Shown in pieces: positions 21,782 to 30,120 of a stretch of 32,376 nucleotides of DNA. A program made the translations under genes and the position numbers. Position 1 is the first letter of the stretch; every line of letters starts with the position of its first letter. Location of the stretch: positions 1-32,376 of the forward strand of contig JAUXSL010000052.1 in NCBI GenBank assembly GCA_030679975.1, given 5' to 3'. The DNA is from Actinomycetota bacterium (GTDB lineage: Bacteria; Actinomycetota; Aquicultoria; CAJVYJ01; JAUVQD01). Under the pieces are notes generated by a model, which had not been told where the DNA came from, did not search any database, and saw nothing but the letters and a program-made list of their open reading frames with translations.

Positions 21782-22963
21782 TTAAGGAGCGCTTGCGGCG
21801 TGCTTCGCGCGGATCTCATCGGCCAGGGCATCGAGCGCGGCGAAATCTTCGGCCCGCGGATAGCCTTTGGCGAGAACCGGCTCGATTATCTCGACCTTGA
21901 GGTTGGACAGCATTCCGGTCAATTGCTCCACGGCCTTGCTGCCCCATCCGTAAGAGCCGATAAACGAGGCGTATTTGGTTTTTGGTCGCAGCGCGTTGAT
22001 CAGGTAGGCGGCGCTGACGGCGCCGGGGTGAGCGCCCACCAGCACGGTGGGGGAAGCCAGAATTATAGTCGAGGCATCGACTATGGCCGTTGCCAGGCGG
22101 CCTAAATCGACCCCGGTCAGGTGGAACGGCTTGACGGCGATATCCCGGTCGATCAAAGCATCAATGAAGTAATCGACCATCCGCTGGGTGCTGCCGTGCA
22201 TGGAAAGATGAGCGATGACCACCTCGTTCTTGGTCTGGTCGCCGACCCAATCCCGGTAGGCGTCGATAATTAATTCCGGGCGGTTGTGAAGCGGGCCGTG
22301 ACTCGGCGCGATTATGTCGACATCAAGCTCCGCCACCTTCTCCAGGTGTTTTTTGATGTTGTTTCGATACGGCATCATTATCTCGGCATAGTAGCGCTTA
22401 GCCGCCGGTAATATTGTGGGGTCGTCGCCGGCGAAGAGCGCGCCGGTCGCCAGATGCGTGCCGAAGAAATCGCACGTAAAGAGCACCCGCTCTTCTTTAA
22501 GATAGGTCATCATCGTCTCGGGCCAGTGGACCCAGGGAACCAGGATAAACTCGAGAGATCTGTCTCCGAGCGACAATACATCCCGATCTTTTATCTCGAC
22601 AAACCTTTCGTCGGGAATCAGCAGGAGGTCTTGGAGCATCGGCCGGCACTTGGCGTTGGTCACAATCTTAGCCGTTGGATAGCGGGCGAGCACATCGGGC
22701 AAAGTTCCCGAATGATCTTGCTCGGCATGGTTCACAACAACGTAGTCGAGGTTGTCGAGACCCAGCTTGTCAAGATTTCTGAACAAGTGGTCTTTCTTGG
22801 TGGGATCGACGGTGTCTATCAGCGCCGTTTTTTCGCTTCCCTTAACCAGGTAAGCATTGTAGCTCGTGCCATCGGGGAGCGGTATCAGTTCGTCAAATAG
22901 CCGCCGGTCCCAATCGATCGCCCCGACCCAATACACGTCCGGTTTAATTTGTCTGACAGCCAT
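21782..22963 (-). CDS. fprA: Flavodiiron protein (FprA-type O2/NO reductase)
   Basis: 393 residues in the two-domain layout of class A flavodiiron proteins. The N-terminal metallo-beta-lactamase domain carries the diiron ligands in NHAEQDHSG (H-x-E-x-D-H), WVHWPETMMTY, FTCDFFGTH and APSHGP. The C-terminal flavodoxin domain has HLSMHGSTQRMVDYFIDAL and GSYGWGSKAVEQL for FMN. These soluble enzymes reduce O2 to water or NO to N2O and protect anaerobes. AAAGGAG sits just before the ATG. No rubredoxin gene is adjacent. Confidence 0.92.
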   Translation of the reverse strand: MAVRQIKPDVYWVGAIDWDRRLFDELIPLPDGTSYNAYLVKGSEKTALIDTVDPTKKDHLFRNLDKLGLDNLDYVVVNHAEQDHSGTLPDVLARYPTAKIVTNAKCRPMLQDLLLIPDERFVEIKDRDVLSLGDRSLEFILVPWVHWPETMMTYLKEERVLFTCDFFGTHLATGALFAGDDPTILPAAKRYYAEIMMPYRNNIKKHLEKVAELDVDIIAPSHGPLHNRPELIIDAYRDWVGDQTKNEVVIAHLSMHGSTQRMVDYFIDALIDRDIAVKPFHLTGVDLGRLATAIVDASTIILASPTVLVGAHPGAVSAAYLINALRPKTKYASFIGSYGWGSKAVEQLTGMLSNLKVEIIEPVLAKGYPRAEDFAALDALADEIRAKHAASAP

Positions 22964-23152
22964 CTAGTGCTCCTTTACGAAATCATACACGCTCGATTCA
23001 AGCTTGTCGATCAAGTTTGACGGTGCTTCGATCTTAAGCCCTTCCTTGCCGGTCTGGTAATAACGCAAAGCGCCGGGGTTATCGGCGCGGTGGTGACGAC
23101 GCCGGCGATAACCGGATGGTACCGGGGGCTTAATAAGCCGGGCTTTTGACAA
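22964..23152 (-). CDS. Doubtful small ORF ahead of the flavodiiron gene
   Basis: A 62-codon frame whose stop abuts the flavodiiron ATG (TAGATG). The C-terminal part, YYQTGKEGLKIEAPSNLIDK followed by LESSVYDFVKEH, looks protein-like, but the N-terminal part is Arg- and His-rich. The only start is a TTG without a ribosome site, which overlaps the -35 box of the opposite promoter. It may be a truncated gene whose true N-terminus has decayed. The last codons overlap the Shine-Dalgarno sequence of the flavodiiron gene. Confidence 0.35.
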   Translation of the reverse strand: MSKARLIKPPVPSGYRRRRHHRADNPGALRYYQTGKEGLKIEAPSNLIDKLESSVYDFVKEH

Positions 23153-23174
23153 TATTGTTATTTACTGATATTGT
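23146..23174 (+). promoter_or_regulatory. Promoter and AT-rich operator region of the AbrB/RelE module
   Basis: A perfect TTGACA is followed after 17 nt by TATTGT. The sequence just downstream repeats GTAAAT twice (23173-23193), the kind of repeated AT-rich half-site that antitoxins bind for autoregulation. The first start codon is 37 bp after the -10 box. Confidence 0.6.
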
Positions 23175-23211
23175 AAATTCGTAAATATGGAATACTAAAG
23201 AGAGAAGAAAC

Positions 23212-23487
23212 ATGGGCGAAATCGCAAAAATACAAAGGAACTTTCAGATCACTCTGCCGGCGCCGGTGCGCAAAAAAGCCGATATGCGTGTCGGTGATCT
23301 TGTCGATGTGGAAGTGCGCGCGGACGGCATCTTGCTAAAACCGGTGACGACTGTCGATCGATCGCAGGCTTGGTTTTGGGCAAAGCCGTGGCAGGAAGAA
23401 GAAAAGAAGGTCGAGCGCGACTTCAAGAAGGGCCGAGTTAAGACAGCCAAAACCGTTGATGAGTTTATAGATGAGCTTGATAAGTGA
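23212..23487 (+). CDS. AbrB/MazE-type antitoxin
   Basis: 91 residues. The N-terminal swapped-hairpin AbrB domain reads EIAKIQRNFQITLPAPVRKK, then MRVGDLVDVEVRADGILLKP, and binds DNA. The Lys/Glu-rich C-terminal tail (KVERDFKKGRVKTAKTVDEF) would wrap the toxin. The gene overlaps the toxin gene by four bases (GTGA). It is the first of a two-gene toxin-antitoxin operon. Confidence 0.9.
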   Translation: MGEIAKIQRNFQITLPAPVRKKADMRVGDLVDVEVRADGILLKPVTTVDRSQAWFWAKPWQEEEKKVERDFKKGRVKTAKTVDEFIDELDK

Positions 23488-23744
23488 TCATCTCTCGCTC
23501 CCCGCGCTTTGACAGTGCCTACAAAAAGCTTGCGCCGGACGTCAAAGATCAGTTCAAGACAAAAATTAGATTGATGGTTGAATCGAAATTTGCTCACCCA
23601 TCTCTGCGCGTAAAAAGAATTCAAGGAACGGCCGGTATCTGGGAAGCGAGCATTGATATGAACCATCGTTTTACTTTTGAAAAGATTGAAGATGGAATCC
23701 GGCTGAGGGTCATCGGCAAACACGACATTATTGACAGACCGTGA
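23484..23744 (+). CDS. RelE/ParE-superfamily toxin
   Basis: 86 residues with SPRFDSAYKKLAPDVKDQF, then HPSLRVKRIQGTAGIWEASI and a C-terminal RLRVIGKHDIIDR. This is the compact RelE/YafQ-like fold, whose members usually cleave mRNA on the ribosome. The GTG start overlaps the antitoxin stop. The conserved arginine and the W-E-A-S-I strand are present, so the toxin looks intact. Confidence 0.85.
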   Translation: MIISRSPRFDSAYKKLAPDVKDQFKTKIRLMVESKFAHPSLRVKRIQGTAGIWEASIDMNHRFTFEKIEDGIRLRVIGKHDIIDRP

Positions 23745-23768
23745 GTTTTTCATGACTGTTCGCTTGGC

Positions 23769-24752
23769 CTACTTTTTTCCGGCAATAATGAGTTGCTGGT
23801 CGCGCGCGGCCAGATCGAGGAGTTTGATGCCGCTGAAACCGGCGGCGGTCAACCATTCGGTATACTGGTCGACAGTCCAGGTGCCGCCGTTGGCTGTGTT
23901 TACCAGCATGTTGATGCCGAATAAGGGGGCCGACGGGCTCCGGCCCCGGACGTAATCCTGAATGGCGATCAGTCCGCCGGGCGCCAGGGCCTTAAAGACA
24001 CGCTTGTAGAGCGCCGTGTTCTTATCCGGTCCGTATATGTGCGTGACATTGCCTAAAAACACTATGTCGAACGGCCCCTTGGGGATAGACTCGTTAAAAT
24101 CGCCGCCCACCGGCGTTATCCTCGGGAACGTGGCGGATATCTCGTCTTTTATCGTCTCCACGACATCCTCGATATCGAACAAAGTCACGGTCAAGCCATA
24201 GTCGGCGAAGACTTTGCTGACGGTGCCGGTCGCCCCGCCGATATCGAGGACCGACTTGGCCCGTGGAAACTGGGTCAGACATACATTCACCGCTTGCTCG
24301 GCCGTCGGCCAGGCGTAGACATCCATCGCCCGGACAAAGCCTTCGACCGATTCGCTGAAGCGGTCGCCGGGGACCGCTTCGCCGGTTGCCAGCGCCTCGG
24401 GCAGGGTCAACCATCTTTGGGCCAGCCTCCAACTGTGCAAGACCGCCCAGCCGAGGTAGGCGCGGCTGGTCTTGTCGCCGAACTTTTTCATCGCCGCCTT
24501 CGTCAGGGCGTACGGTTCGCCGTCCGGTTCTAAATAGCCCGCTTCAGCCAGCGCCGCCAGAAAGATAGACGTCGCCCGCTTGTCGAGCCCAAGCTCCTTT
24601 GCCAGCGCGTCGGAGGTACGCGGCGCCGCTGCCAGCGCGGTGAAGACGCCGGTTTTTATCGCCGCCCCGACCAGCATTAACTCCTGCCATGAGCCGGACT
24701 CATACCATCGCCCACTATGATATTTTGCCGACAAAAAAGATGTATCGGACAT
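23769..24752 (-). CDS. SAM-dependent O-methyltransferase (acetylserotonin/plant OMT type)
   Basis: About 327 residues. An N-terminal winged-helix dimerisation domain (LMLVGAAIKTGVFTALAAAP, then TSDALAKELGLDKRATSIFL) precedes the Rossmann methyltransferase domain. The SAM-binding motif is VLDIGGATGTVSKVF, followed by TLFDIEDVVETI, FDIVFLGNVTHIYG and LAPGGLIAIQDYV. This layout is typical of family 2 O-methyltransferases. The acceptor is unknown and there is no biosynthetic cluster around it. The ATG at 24752 was preferred over farther-upstream codons because the domain begins right after it; no strong ribosome site is present. Confidence 0.83.
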   Translation of the reverse strand: MSDTSFLSAKYHSGRWYESGSWQELMLVGAAIKTGVFTALAAAPRTSDALAKELGLDKRATSIFLAALAEAGYLEPDGEPYALTKAAMKKFGDKTSRAYLGWAVLHSWRLAQRWLTLPEALATGEAVPGDRFSESVEGFVRAMDVYAWPTAEQAVNVCLTQFPRAKSVLDIGGATGTVSKVFADYGLTVTLFDIEDVVETIKDEISATFPRITPVGGDFNESIPKGPFDIVFLGNVTHIYGPDKNTALYKRVFKALAPGGLIAIQDYVRGRSPSAPLFGINMLVNTANGGTWTVDQYTEWLTAAGFSGIKLLDLAARDQQLIIAGKK

Positions 24753-24849
24753 TCCGGCATTGTAGCAGAGGCGGAATAGGCTGTCATCGCCCGCCGGTCT
24801 CGTTATATACTGACGTTTTACGATGACGATTTCAGGAGGGGACGACCAT

Positions 24850-25137
24850 GTGTGGATGACAGTCAACTCGCTGGCTTTGATCCGTCGTTGGGACCCATAT
24901 CCTTTCATCTTGCTCAATCTGGTTTTATCCTGCCTGGCGGCCATCCAGGCCCCCGTTATCTTAATGAGCCAGAACCGGCAAGCGGACCGGGATAGGATAC
25001 AAGCGGACCTTGATTATGAGGTCAACATCAAAGCTGAAAACGAGATAGGGGATATGCAACGGGACTTAGATGAGATAAAGCAAATGGTCGCGGCGTTGTC
25101 TGTCGCGAGTGCTGACGGGACCGGGGGCAAAGCCTAG
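24850..25137 (+). CDS. N-terminally truncated DUF1003 membrane protein
   Basis: About 95 residues. It contains FILLNLVLSCLAAIQAPVIL followed by MSQNRQADRDRIQADLDYEV and EIGDMQRDLDEIKQMVAAL, the second half of the DUF1003 domain with its helix and coiled-coil tail. Full DUF1003 proteins have another membrane helix and about 60 more residues at the N-terminus. These are absent here. The GTG at 24850 has a strong AGGAGGGG eight bases upstream, so a short product may really be made. A longer frame begins at 24823. Confidence 0.7.
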   Translation: MWMTVNSLALIRRWDPYPFILLNLVLSCLAAIQAPVILMSQNRQADRDRIQADLDYEVNIKAENEIGDMQRDLDEIKQMVAALSVASADGTGGKA

Positions 25138-25153
25138 AGGGCCGGCCGCGCTT

Positions 25154-27172
25154 CTAAAAAACCGCCAGTAACCGCGTGGCGATTCCGCCGACCAGGATGG
25201 CCAGGCCCACAGTGAACGCCGAGATACTGACGGCTTTTTTCCAGGAAAGCTCCCGCGCCAGGATGGCGATGGTGGCGACGCAGGGGATATAGATGGTGGT
25301 TACGAGCGCGTAGACGAAGAGCTGGTTCGCGGTCATGAAGTGAAGCAGATTTCTCCCTTCAGGGCCGTATTTAACCACCGCCAACGTAACCAGCAACTGC
25401 AGGGCCAGTTCTTTGCGCAGGACGGCGAAGAGCAGCGTTAAGCCGGCAACGGCGGGCAGCCCCAACCAGCCCTCGACGAGCGGCGCCATCGGCGCCGACA
25501 ACTTCCAGATATAGCCGGTCTCATAGACCGCGCCCAGCACGATGCTGCCGACGAAGACTATCGGCATGGCCGCTGTAATAAAGTGCTTGAAGCGGAACCA
25601 GGTCTTTTTGGACATGGACAGCAGCGACGGCAGCCTGAACGGGAACATCTCCATAACCAGACCGCCCGGTTGATTCGGCAGCAGCTTATTCAAGGCCATC
25701 CCGACAGCGACGATCAGGAGCAGGACTATGGCGAAGATAGCGGCGGCCGGCTGCCAGCCGCCGACGAAAGCCAACGCGCCGATGATGACCGCCGTGCGCG
25801 CGCTGCAGGGAACCAGGGTTATCAGGGTGGACGCGACGACCCGTTCTCTTTCCGTCGTCAGGACGCGAGTGCCGATGATGGCGGGTACGCTACAGCCGGC
25901 CCCGGCTATCATAAGGATTATCGCCCGACCGTGAAGCCCGAACTTGTGCATTATCCGGTCGGTCAGGAAGGCGACCGAGTTGAGGTAGCCGGTATCCTCG
26001 AGCAGCGCCAGGAGAAAGTAAAAGGTCAGAACATAAGGGATACCGATGCCTAAAGTGGCCAAGATGCCGGCGTCAAAACCCCAATTAAGGATGTGGGCCA
26101 CCACCCCGGTCCCGGCGACGAACCTGATGACGCTGTCGATAACGGGCGAGGCGGTCAGCGACCAGATATAGGTGAACTGGTTCGACAGCCAGCTCCCGAC
26201 AAAGAAGAGAAACGCGAAGAGTCCCGTCAGGACCCCGCCAAGTATGACCAGCCCCGAAAACGGCGCGGTGGTAGACCGCCACAGCTTCTCGGAGAGCGGC
26301 ACTTCGCGCCGGCTCAAAGTCTGCACTTCTTGAGTGATAACCCCGGCCAGCCCGTACCGTTCCCGGGCCAAGCTGACAGGCGAGGGTTTGCCGTGCATCG
26401 CTTCTATTTGGGCGGACAGCCGGCCGGCCTGGGCCACAAGAGAGCGGCCCTCAGCGGTTTCGCCGGCCGCGTTGATGAACTCATCGTCTTTTTCCAGCAG
26501 TAAGATGCTGAGCGCTCTGGACGAGAGGTTGTGCGGGAAGCCGTTATCCGCCGTTTTTATGCCCGCCCCGAGTTCGCGGATCAATTGCTCGATGTCTTCA
26601 TCGTATCTGGTCGCATGCGCGGGCTGTTTGCCGCGATCCCTAGCGACCTCGATAGCGGTCGCCATCAGCGTGTCAAGGCCCTGCCCTCGCGTCGCCACCG
26701 TCGGGACGACCGGCACGCCCAGCGATATCGCCAGGCGGTCCGTGTCGGTCGTCAGACCTTTCTTCTCCGCCTGGTCTATCAGATTTAAAGCCAGCACCAG
26801 AGGAAAGCCCAGGTCGAGGAATTGAAGGACGATGTAAAGATTCCTGACGAGATTAGTGGCGTCGACCATGACTATGACCACGTCGGGGTCGCCGTCGATG
26901 ACGGCTTGCCGGGCCACCCATTGGTCTTCGGAGACGCCGCCGATGGCGTAAGTGCCGGGCAGGTCGATGATGCCGATCCGGTGACCCTCGAAATTGGTGA
27001 CGGCGATATTCAGTTCGACGGTTTTACCCGGATAGTTGGCTGTCATGACGCCCATGCCGGTCAGATGATTAAAAAGGGTCGATTTGCCGACATTCGGGTT
27101 GCCGGCCAAGGCGAAAGTGAAATCGGTCTCGCCCTTGATCTTATCGATGGCGCCGCAGCATGAGAGGGACAT
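25154..27172 (-). CDS. feoB: Ferrous iron transporter FeoB
   Basis: 672 residues. The N-terminal G domain has G1 GNPNVGKS (residues 24-31), G3 DLPGTYAI and G4 NLID. The C-terminal membrane domain has Gate segments with GCSVPAIIGTRVLTTERE and VPCSARTAVIIGALAF, and ends in several helices. FeoB imports Fe2+ under reducing conditions. Its start overlaps the DtxR-FeoA gene's stop by one base. The two therefore form an operon in which the FeoA function is fused to the regulator. No separate feoA or feoC gene is present. Confidence 0.95.
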   Translation of the reverse strand: MSLSCCGAIDKIKGETDFTFALAGNPNVGKSTLFNHLTGMGVMTANYPGKTVELNIAVTNFEGHRIGIIDLPGTYAIGGVSEDQWVARQAVIDGDPDVVIVMVDATNLVRNLYIVLQFLDLGFPLVLALNLIDQAEKKGLTTDTDRLAISLGVPVVPTVATRGQGLDTLMATAIEVARDRGKQPAHATRYDEDIEQLIRELGAGIKTADNGFPHNLSSRALSILLLEKDDEFINAAGETAEGRSLVAQAGRLSAQIEAMHGKPSPVSLARERYGLAGVITQEVQTLSRREVPLSEKLWRSTTAPFSGLVILGGVLTGLFAFLFFVGSWLSNQFTYIWSLTASPVIDSVIRFVAGTGVVAHILNWGFDAGILATLGIGIPYVLTFYFLLALLEDTGYLNSVAFLTDRIMHKFGLHGRAIILMIAGAGCSVPAIIGTRVLTTERERVVASTLITLVPCSARTAVIIGALAFVGGWQPAAAIFAIVLLLIVAVGMALNKLLPNQPGGLVMEMFPFRLPSLLSMSKKTWFRFKHFITAAMPIVFVGSIVLGAVYETGYIWKLSAPMAPLVEGWLGLPAVAGLTLLFAVLRKELALQLLVTLAVVKYGPEGRNLLHFMTANQLFVYALVTTIYIPCVATIAILARELSWKKAVSISAFTVGLAILVGGIATRLLAVF

Positions 27173-27825
27173 CAGGCGCTCTCCCTGACCATGATCTTCG
27201 AGGCGAGGTCGCGACCGAGCGCGTAGCGGGCCGCGCCGACCTGGATGAGGAGGGGACCGCGGAACGGGCCGATCTCCTCGACTACTATCTCGACGTCGGG
27301 CATCAAACCGAGGGTAGCCAAATATTTAAGCATCTCCGGATCATCCTCACTGACCAGCGCGATAACCGCCTTTTCGTCCGGGCCCAGGTCCGATAGAGGC
27401 CTGGTCGGAAGGGTAGTTATGACACCTTCCTTATCCGGGATAGGGTAGCCGTGAGGGCAGCTCTTGGGATTATTGAGCAGCCGGTCCAGCCCATCCTCGA
27501 CTTCGGGCGAGAGGACGTGCTCAAGTTTGCAGGCTTCCTCATGCGCTTTCTCCCAGGGCAGGCCGAGTATGTCGGTCAGAAAACGCTCGGAGAGACGGTG
27601 CTTTCGGACAGTTTCAAGCGCTGCTTTAGTACCGCTCTTGGTCAGGCCGATAGAGCCGGTCTTATCTCGCTTGGCCAGCTTGGCCAAGATTAATTTCTTG
27701 ACCATCTCAGCCGTGGCCGCCTGCGAGAGCCCCAAATGCTCAGCCAGACGGGCCTGGCGCACCGGCCCCGCCTCGCTCAACTTGTATAGCGCTTCTAAAT
27801 ATTCTTCCGTAGCTCGTGAATTCAA
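27172..27825 (-). CDS. DtxR-family iron regulator fused to a FeoA domain
   Basis: 217 residues. An N-terminal winged helix (ATEEYLEALYKLSEAGPVRQ, then LAEHLGLSQAATAEMVKKL) is followed by the metal-binding dimer domain (HRLSERFLTDILGLPWEKAH, then CKLEHVLSPEVEDGLD). The C-terminal SH3-like FeoA domain reads LSDLGPDEKAVIALVSEDDP, GLMPDVEIVVEE and ALGRDLASKIMV. DtxR/IdeR proteins repress iron genes when bound to Fe2+. This arrangement puts sensor and transport accessory in one protein next to FeoB. It should autoregulate through the palindrome upstream. Confidence 0.9.
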   Translation of the reverse strand: MNSRATEEYLEALYKLSEAGPVRQARLAEHLGLSQAATAEMVKKLILAKLAKRDKTGSIGLTKSGTKAALETVRKHRLSERFLTDILGLPWEKAHEEACKLEHVLSPEVEDGLDRLLNNPKSCPHGYPIPDKEGVITTLPTRPLSDLGPDEKAVIALVSEDDPEMLKYLATLGLMPDVEIVVEEIGPFRGPLLIQVGAARYALGRDLASKIMVRESA

Positions 27826-27859
27826 TTAAGACCTCACTCAAGGAAACCGTTAGCATATA

Positions 27860-27875
27860 GTTAGGAACACCTAAC
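27860..27875. promoter_or_regulatory. Iron-box-like operator (GTTAGG-N4-CCTAAC)
   Basis: A perfect 6-4-6 inverted repeat, GTTAGGaacaCCTAAC, close to half-sites of the DtxR/IdeR consensus (TTAGG...CCTAA). It begins two bases after the -10 box of the feo operon on the minus strand, so it covers the transcription start. Bound iron-loaded regulator would block transcription. It may also affect the divergent radical SAM-heme operon. Confidence 0.78.
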
Positions 27876-27877
27876 AG

Positions 27878-27906
27878 ATAATACCATATATACCTGCACA
27901 TGCCAA
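27878..27906 (-). promoter_or_regulatory. Promoter of the dtxR-feoB operon
   Basis: On the minus strand, TTGGCA (27906-27901) and TATTAT (27883-27878) are separated by 17 nt. The operator palindrome starts immediately downstream. Confidence 0.72.
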
Positions 27907-27998
27907 GAAAATAACATCTACAGTCGGTCCAGGCGCGCGGAATAGGCGCGATCTGTGTTAAAATAGCCGGGTTACACTATTTGTTTTTGAGGAGTTTA

Positions 27999-29093
27999 AT
28001 GGCTAAAACAGAAGAATTTGTGCCGAAATGGATAGCCTGGGAGACGACCGGCAGGTGCAATTTAAATTGTATCCACTGCCGGTGCGACGCCGGTATGGAA
28101 TCGGGCGAAGGCGATTTTACGACCGATGAGGCAAGAGCTTTGATAGACGATATCGCTTCTTACGCCAAGCCGGTCATCGTCCTTTCCGGCGGGGAACCGC
28201 TCCTGCGGCCCGATATTTTTGAAATTGCGGCCTACGGCGCCGAAAAAGGCCTGCGTATGTGCATGGCGACCAACGGGACGCTGATAAACGATAAGGTCTG
28301 CGAGGATATGAAAGCCTCTGGAATCAGGATGGTCTCGCTGAGCCTTGATGGGTCGACCGCCGAGATACACGATAATTTTCGCAACCAGAAGGGCGCGTTT
28401 GCCGGGGCGCTGCGGGGAATGGAGTTCTTGAAAAAGCACGGCATCCCGTTTCTCATAAACTCCAGCTTCACCAAGCGCAACCAGGAAGATATCCCCAATG
28501 TCTACCGGTTGGCCAAAAAGCTCGGGGCGACCGCCTGGTACATGTTTATGATCGTCCCGACCGGGCGGGGAGAGGAGATAATGAACGAACTTATCTCCGC
28601 CGACGATTATGAAGAGATACTCGATTGGCATTTTCATCAGGAGTTGGATGAGCCGGAGATGTTGATGCGCCCGACCTGCGCGCCGCATTATTACCGTATA
28701 ACCCTGCAAAAAGTCAAAGAGGAAGGGGTCGATTTCAACCGGCGCACCCTCTCCTTTTCCACCGGCGGTTCCAAGGGCTGCATAGCTGCCCAGGTCATCG
28801 CACTTATAACCCAACACGGGGATGTTCAGCCGTGCAGCTATTTTCCGATCAGCGCCGGCAACGTCAAGGAAAAATCGTTTAAAGATATCTGGGAGAATTC
28901 GGAGCTGTTTAAATCACTGCGTGATTTCAGCAGCTACAAGGGCCGTTGCGGCCAATGTGAATATATAAGCGTTTGCGGCGGTTGCCGGGCGCGCGCCAAT
29001 GCCGTTTACGGCGACTACTTAGAAGAAGAACCATTCTGTAATTACGTCCCCTTTAAGATGAGAAAAACCGAAGGAGAACTGAGTGCCAAGTAG
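27999..29093 (+). CDS. Radical SAM/SPASM protein, AhbD-like heme synthase candidate
   Basis: 364 residues. The radical SAM cluster motif is CNLNCIHC (Cys20, 24, 27), followed by [15 protein letters not shown]. The C-terminal SPASM-type region has [11 protein letters not shown] and [17 protein letters not shown] for auxiliary clusters. The start ATG has GAGGAG seven bases upstream. It overlaps hemE by 11 nt and lies in an operon with hemE and hemH. AhbD and NirJ-type enzymes of this build modify porphyrin side chains, AhbD by decarboxylating Fe-coproporphyrin III to heme without O2. That assignment is from context and family resemblance; other SPASM proteins act on peptides. Confidence 0.78.
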   Translation: MAKTEEFVPKWIAWETTGRCNLNCIHCRCDAGMESGEGDFTTDEARALIDDIASYAKPVIVLSGGEPLLRPDIFEIAAYGAEKGLRMCMATNGTLINDKVCEDMKASGIRMVSLSLDGSTAEIHDNFRNQKGAFAGALRGMEFLKKHGIPFLINSSFTKRNQEDIPNVYRLAKKLGATAWYMFMIVPTGRGEEIMNELISADDYEEILDWHFHQELDEPEMLMRPTCAPHYYRITLQKVKEEGVDFNRRTLSFSTGGSKGCIAAQVIALITQHGDVQPCSYFPISAGNVKEKSFKDIWENSELFKSLRDFSSYKGRCGQCEYISVCGGCRARANAVYGDYLEEEPFCNYVPFKMRKTEGELSAK

Positions 29094-30117
29094 CGATTAT
29101 CGATTTTTAAAAGCCTGCCGGGGCGAGCCGGTCGACGCCACCCCGATATGGATAATGCGCCAAGCCGGCCGGTACCTTCCCGAATATCAAGCGGTCCGGT
29201 CAAAGGTCTCTTTTCTTGAATTGTGCAAGACGCCCGAACTGGCGGCGGAAGTCACCATCCAGCCGGTGGATATCCTCGGGGTCGACGCGGCTATTCTGTT
29301 CTCCGATATCTTGATAGTGGTCGAGGCGATGGGTATGCCGCTTCATTTCGACGAAGGTCCCCCGGTTTTGGGATCGCCGATAACCGACAGGGGCGGCGTG
29401 GACCGCCTTGGCGTGCCCGATCCCGAAGCCGCGATGCCGTTCGTCATGGAAACTATCAGGATCCTGCGGCGGGAGCTTGTTGGGCGGGTCCCGCTTATCG
29501 GATTCTCCGGCGCGCCGTTTACTTTGGCCAGCTACATGATAGAAGGCGGCAGCTCCGCGAACTTCCTTAAACTCAAGCGGGTCATGTTCGAGCAGCCCGG
29601 TGTCTGGCACGCGCTGATGGATAAAGTCACAACAGCGGTGATCGAATATCTAAAGGCCCAGATCGCGGCCGGCGTGCAGGCCGTTCAGCTTTTTGACAGT
29701 TGGGGCGGCACCTTGTCGCCGCGCGATTACCGCGAATTTTCACTTCCGTATAGCAGCCGGGCCATCGCTGAGTTAAAAGGGCTTGGCGTTCCGATAATCC
29801 ATTTTGTCCAGGGGAATCCGGCGCTTCTACCATTGGTGGCTTCGGCCGGCAGCGATGTCGTCGGAGTCGATTGGCGCATCGAGATAGGCGATGCCCGCCG
29901 GTTGGTCGGCGAGGGCGTGGCTGTCCAGGGGAACCTCGAGCCGGTGGCGCTTTTTCTGCCGGTCGAAAAAATCGAGGAACGGGCCGCGGAAATAATCAAA
30001 CAGGCCGGGCCGACGGGGCATATATTCAATCTGGGCCACGGTATTTTGCCGCCGACACCGGTAGCGAACGCTAAGGCGCTGGTAGACGCGGTTCATCGCC
30101 TTAGCGCGGTCGGATAG
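29083..30117 (+). CDS. hemE: Uroporphyrinogen decarboxylase
   Basis: 344 residues, the normal size. The N-terminal signature [20 protein letters not shown] is complete, followed by [46 protein letters not shown] and [12 protein letters not shown]. It converts uroporphyrinogen III to coproporphyrinogen III in the cytosol. The GTG start has AAGGAG upstream inside the preceding gene. hemH follows after three bases. Confidence 0.95.
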   Translation: MPSSDYRFLKACRGEPVDATPIWIMRQAGRYLPEYQAVRSKVSFLELCKTPELAAEVTIQPVDILGVDAAILFSDILIVVEAMGMPLHFDEGPPVLGSPITDRGGVDRLGVPDPEAAMPFVMETIRILRRELVGRVPLIGFSGAPFTLASYMIEGGSSANFLKLKRVMFEQPGVWHALMDKVTTAVIEYLKAQIAAGVQAVQLFDSWGGTLSPRDYREFSLPYSSRAIAELKGLGVPIIHFVQGNPALLPLVASAGSDVVGVDWRIEIGDARRLVGEGVAVQGNLEPVALFLPVEKIEERAAEIIKQAGPTGHIFNLGHGILPPTPVANAKALVDAVHRLSAVG

Positions 30118-30120
30118 GGG

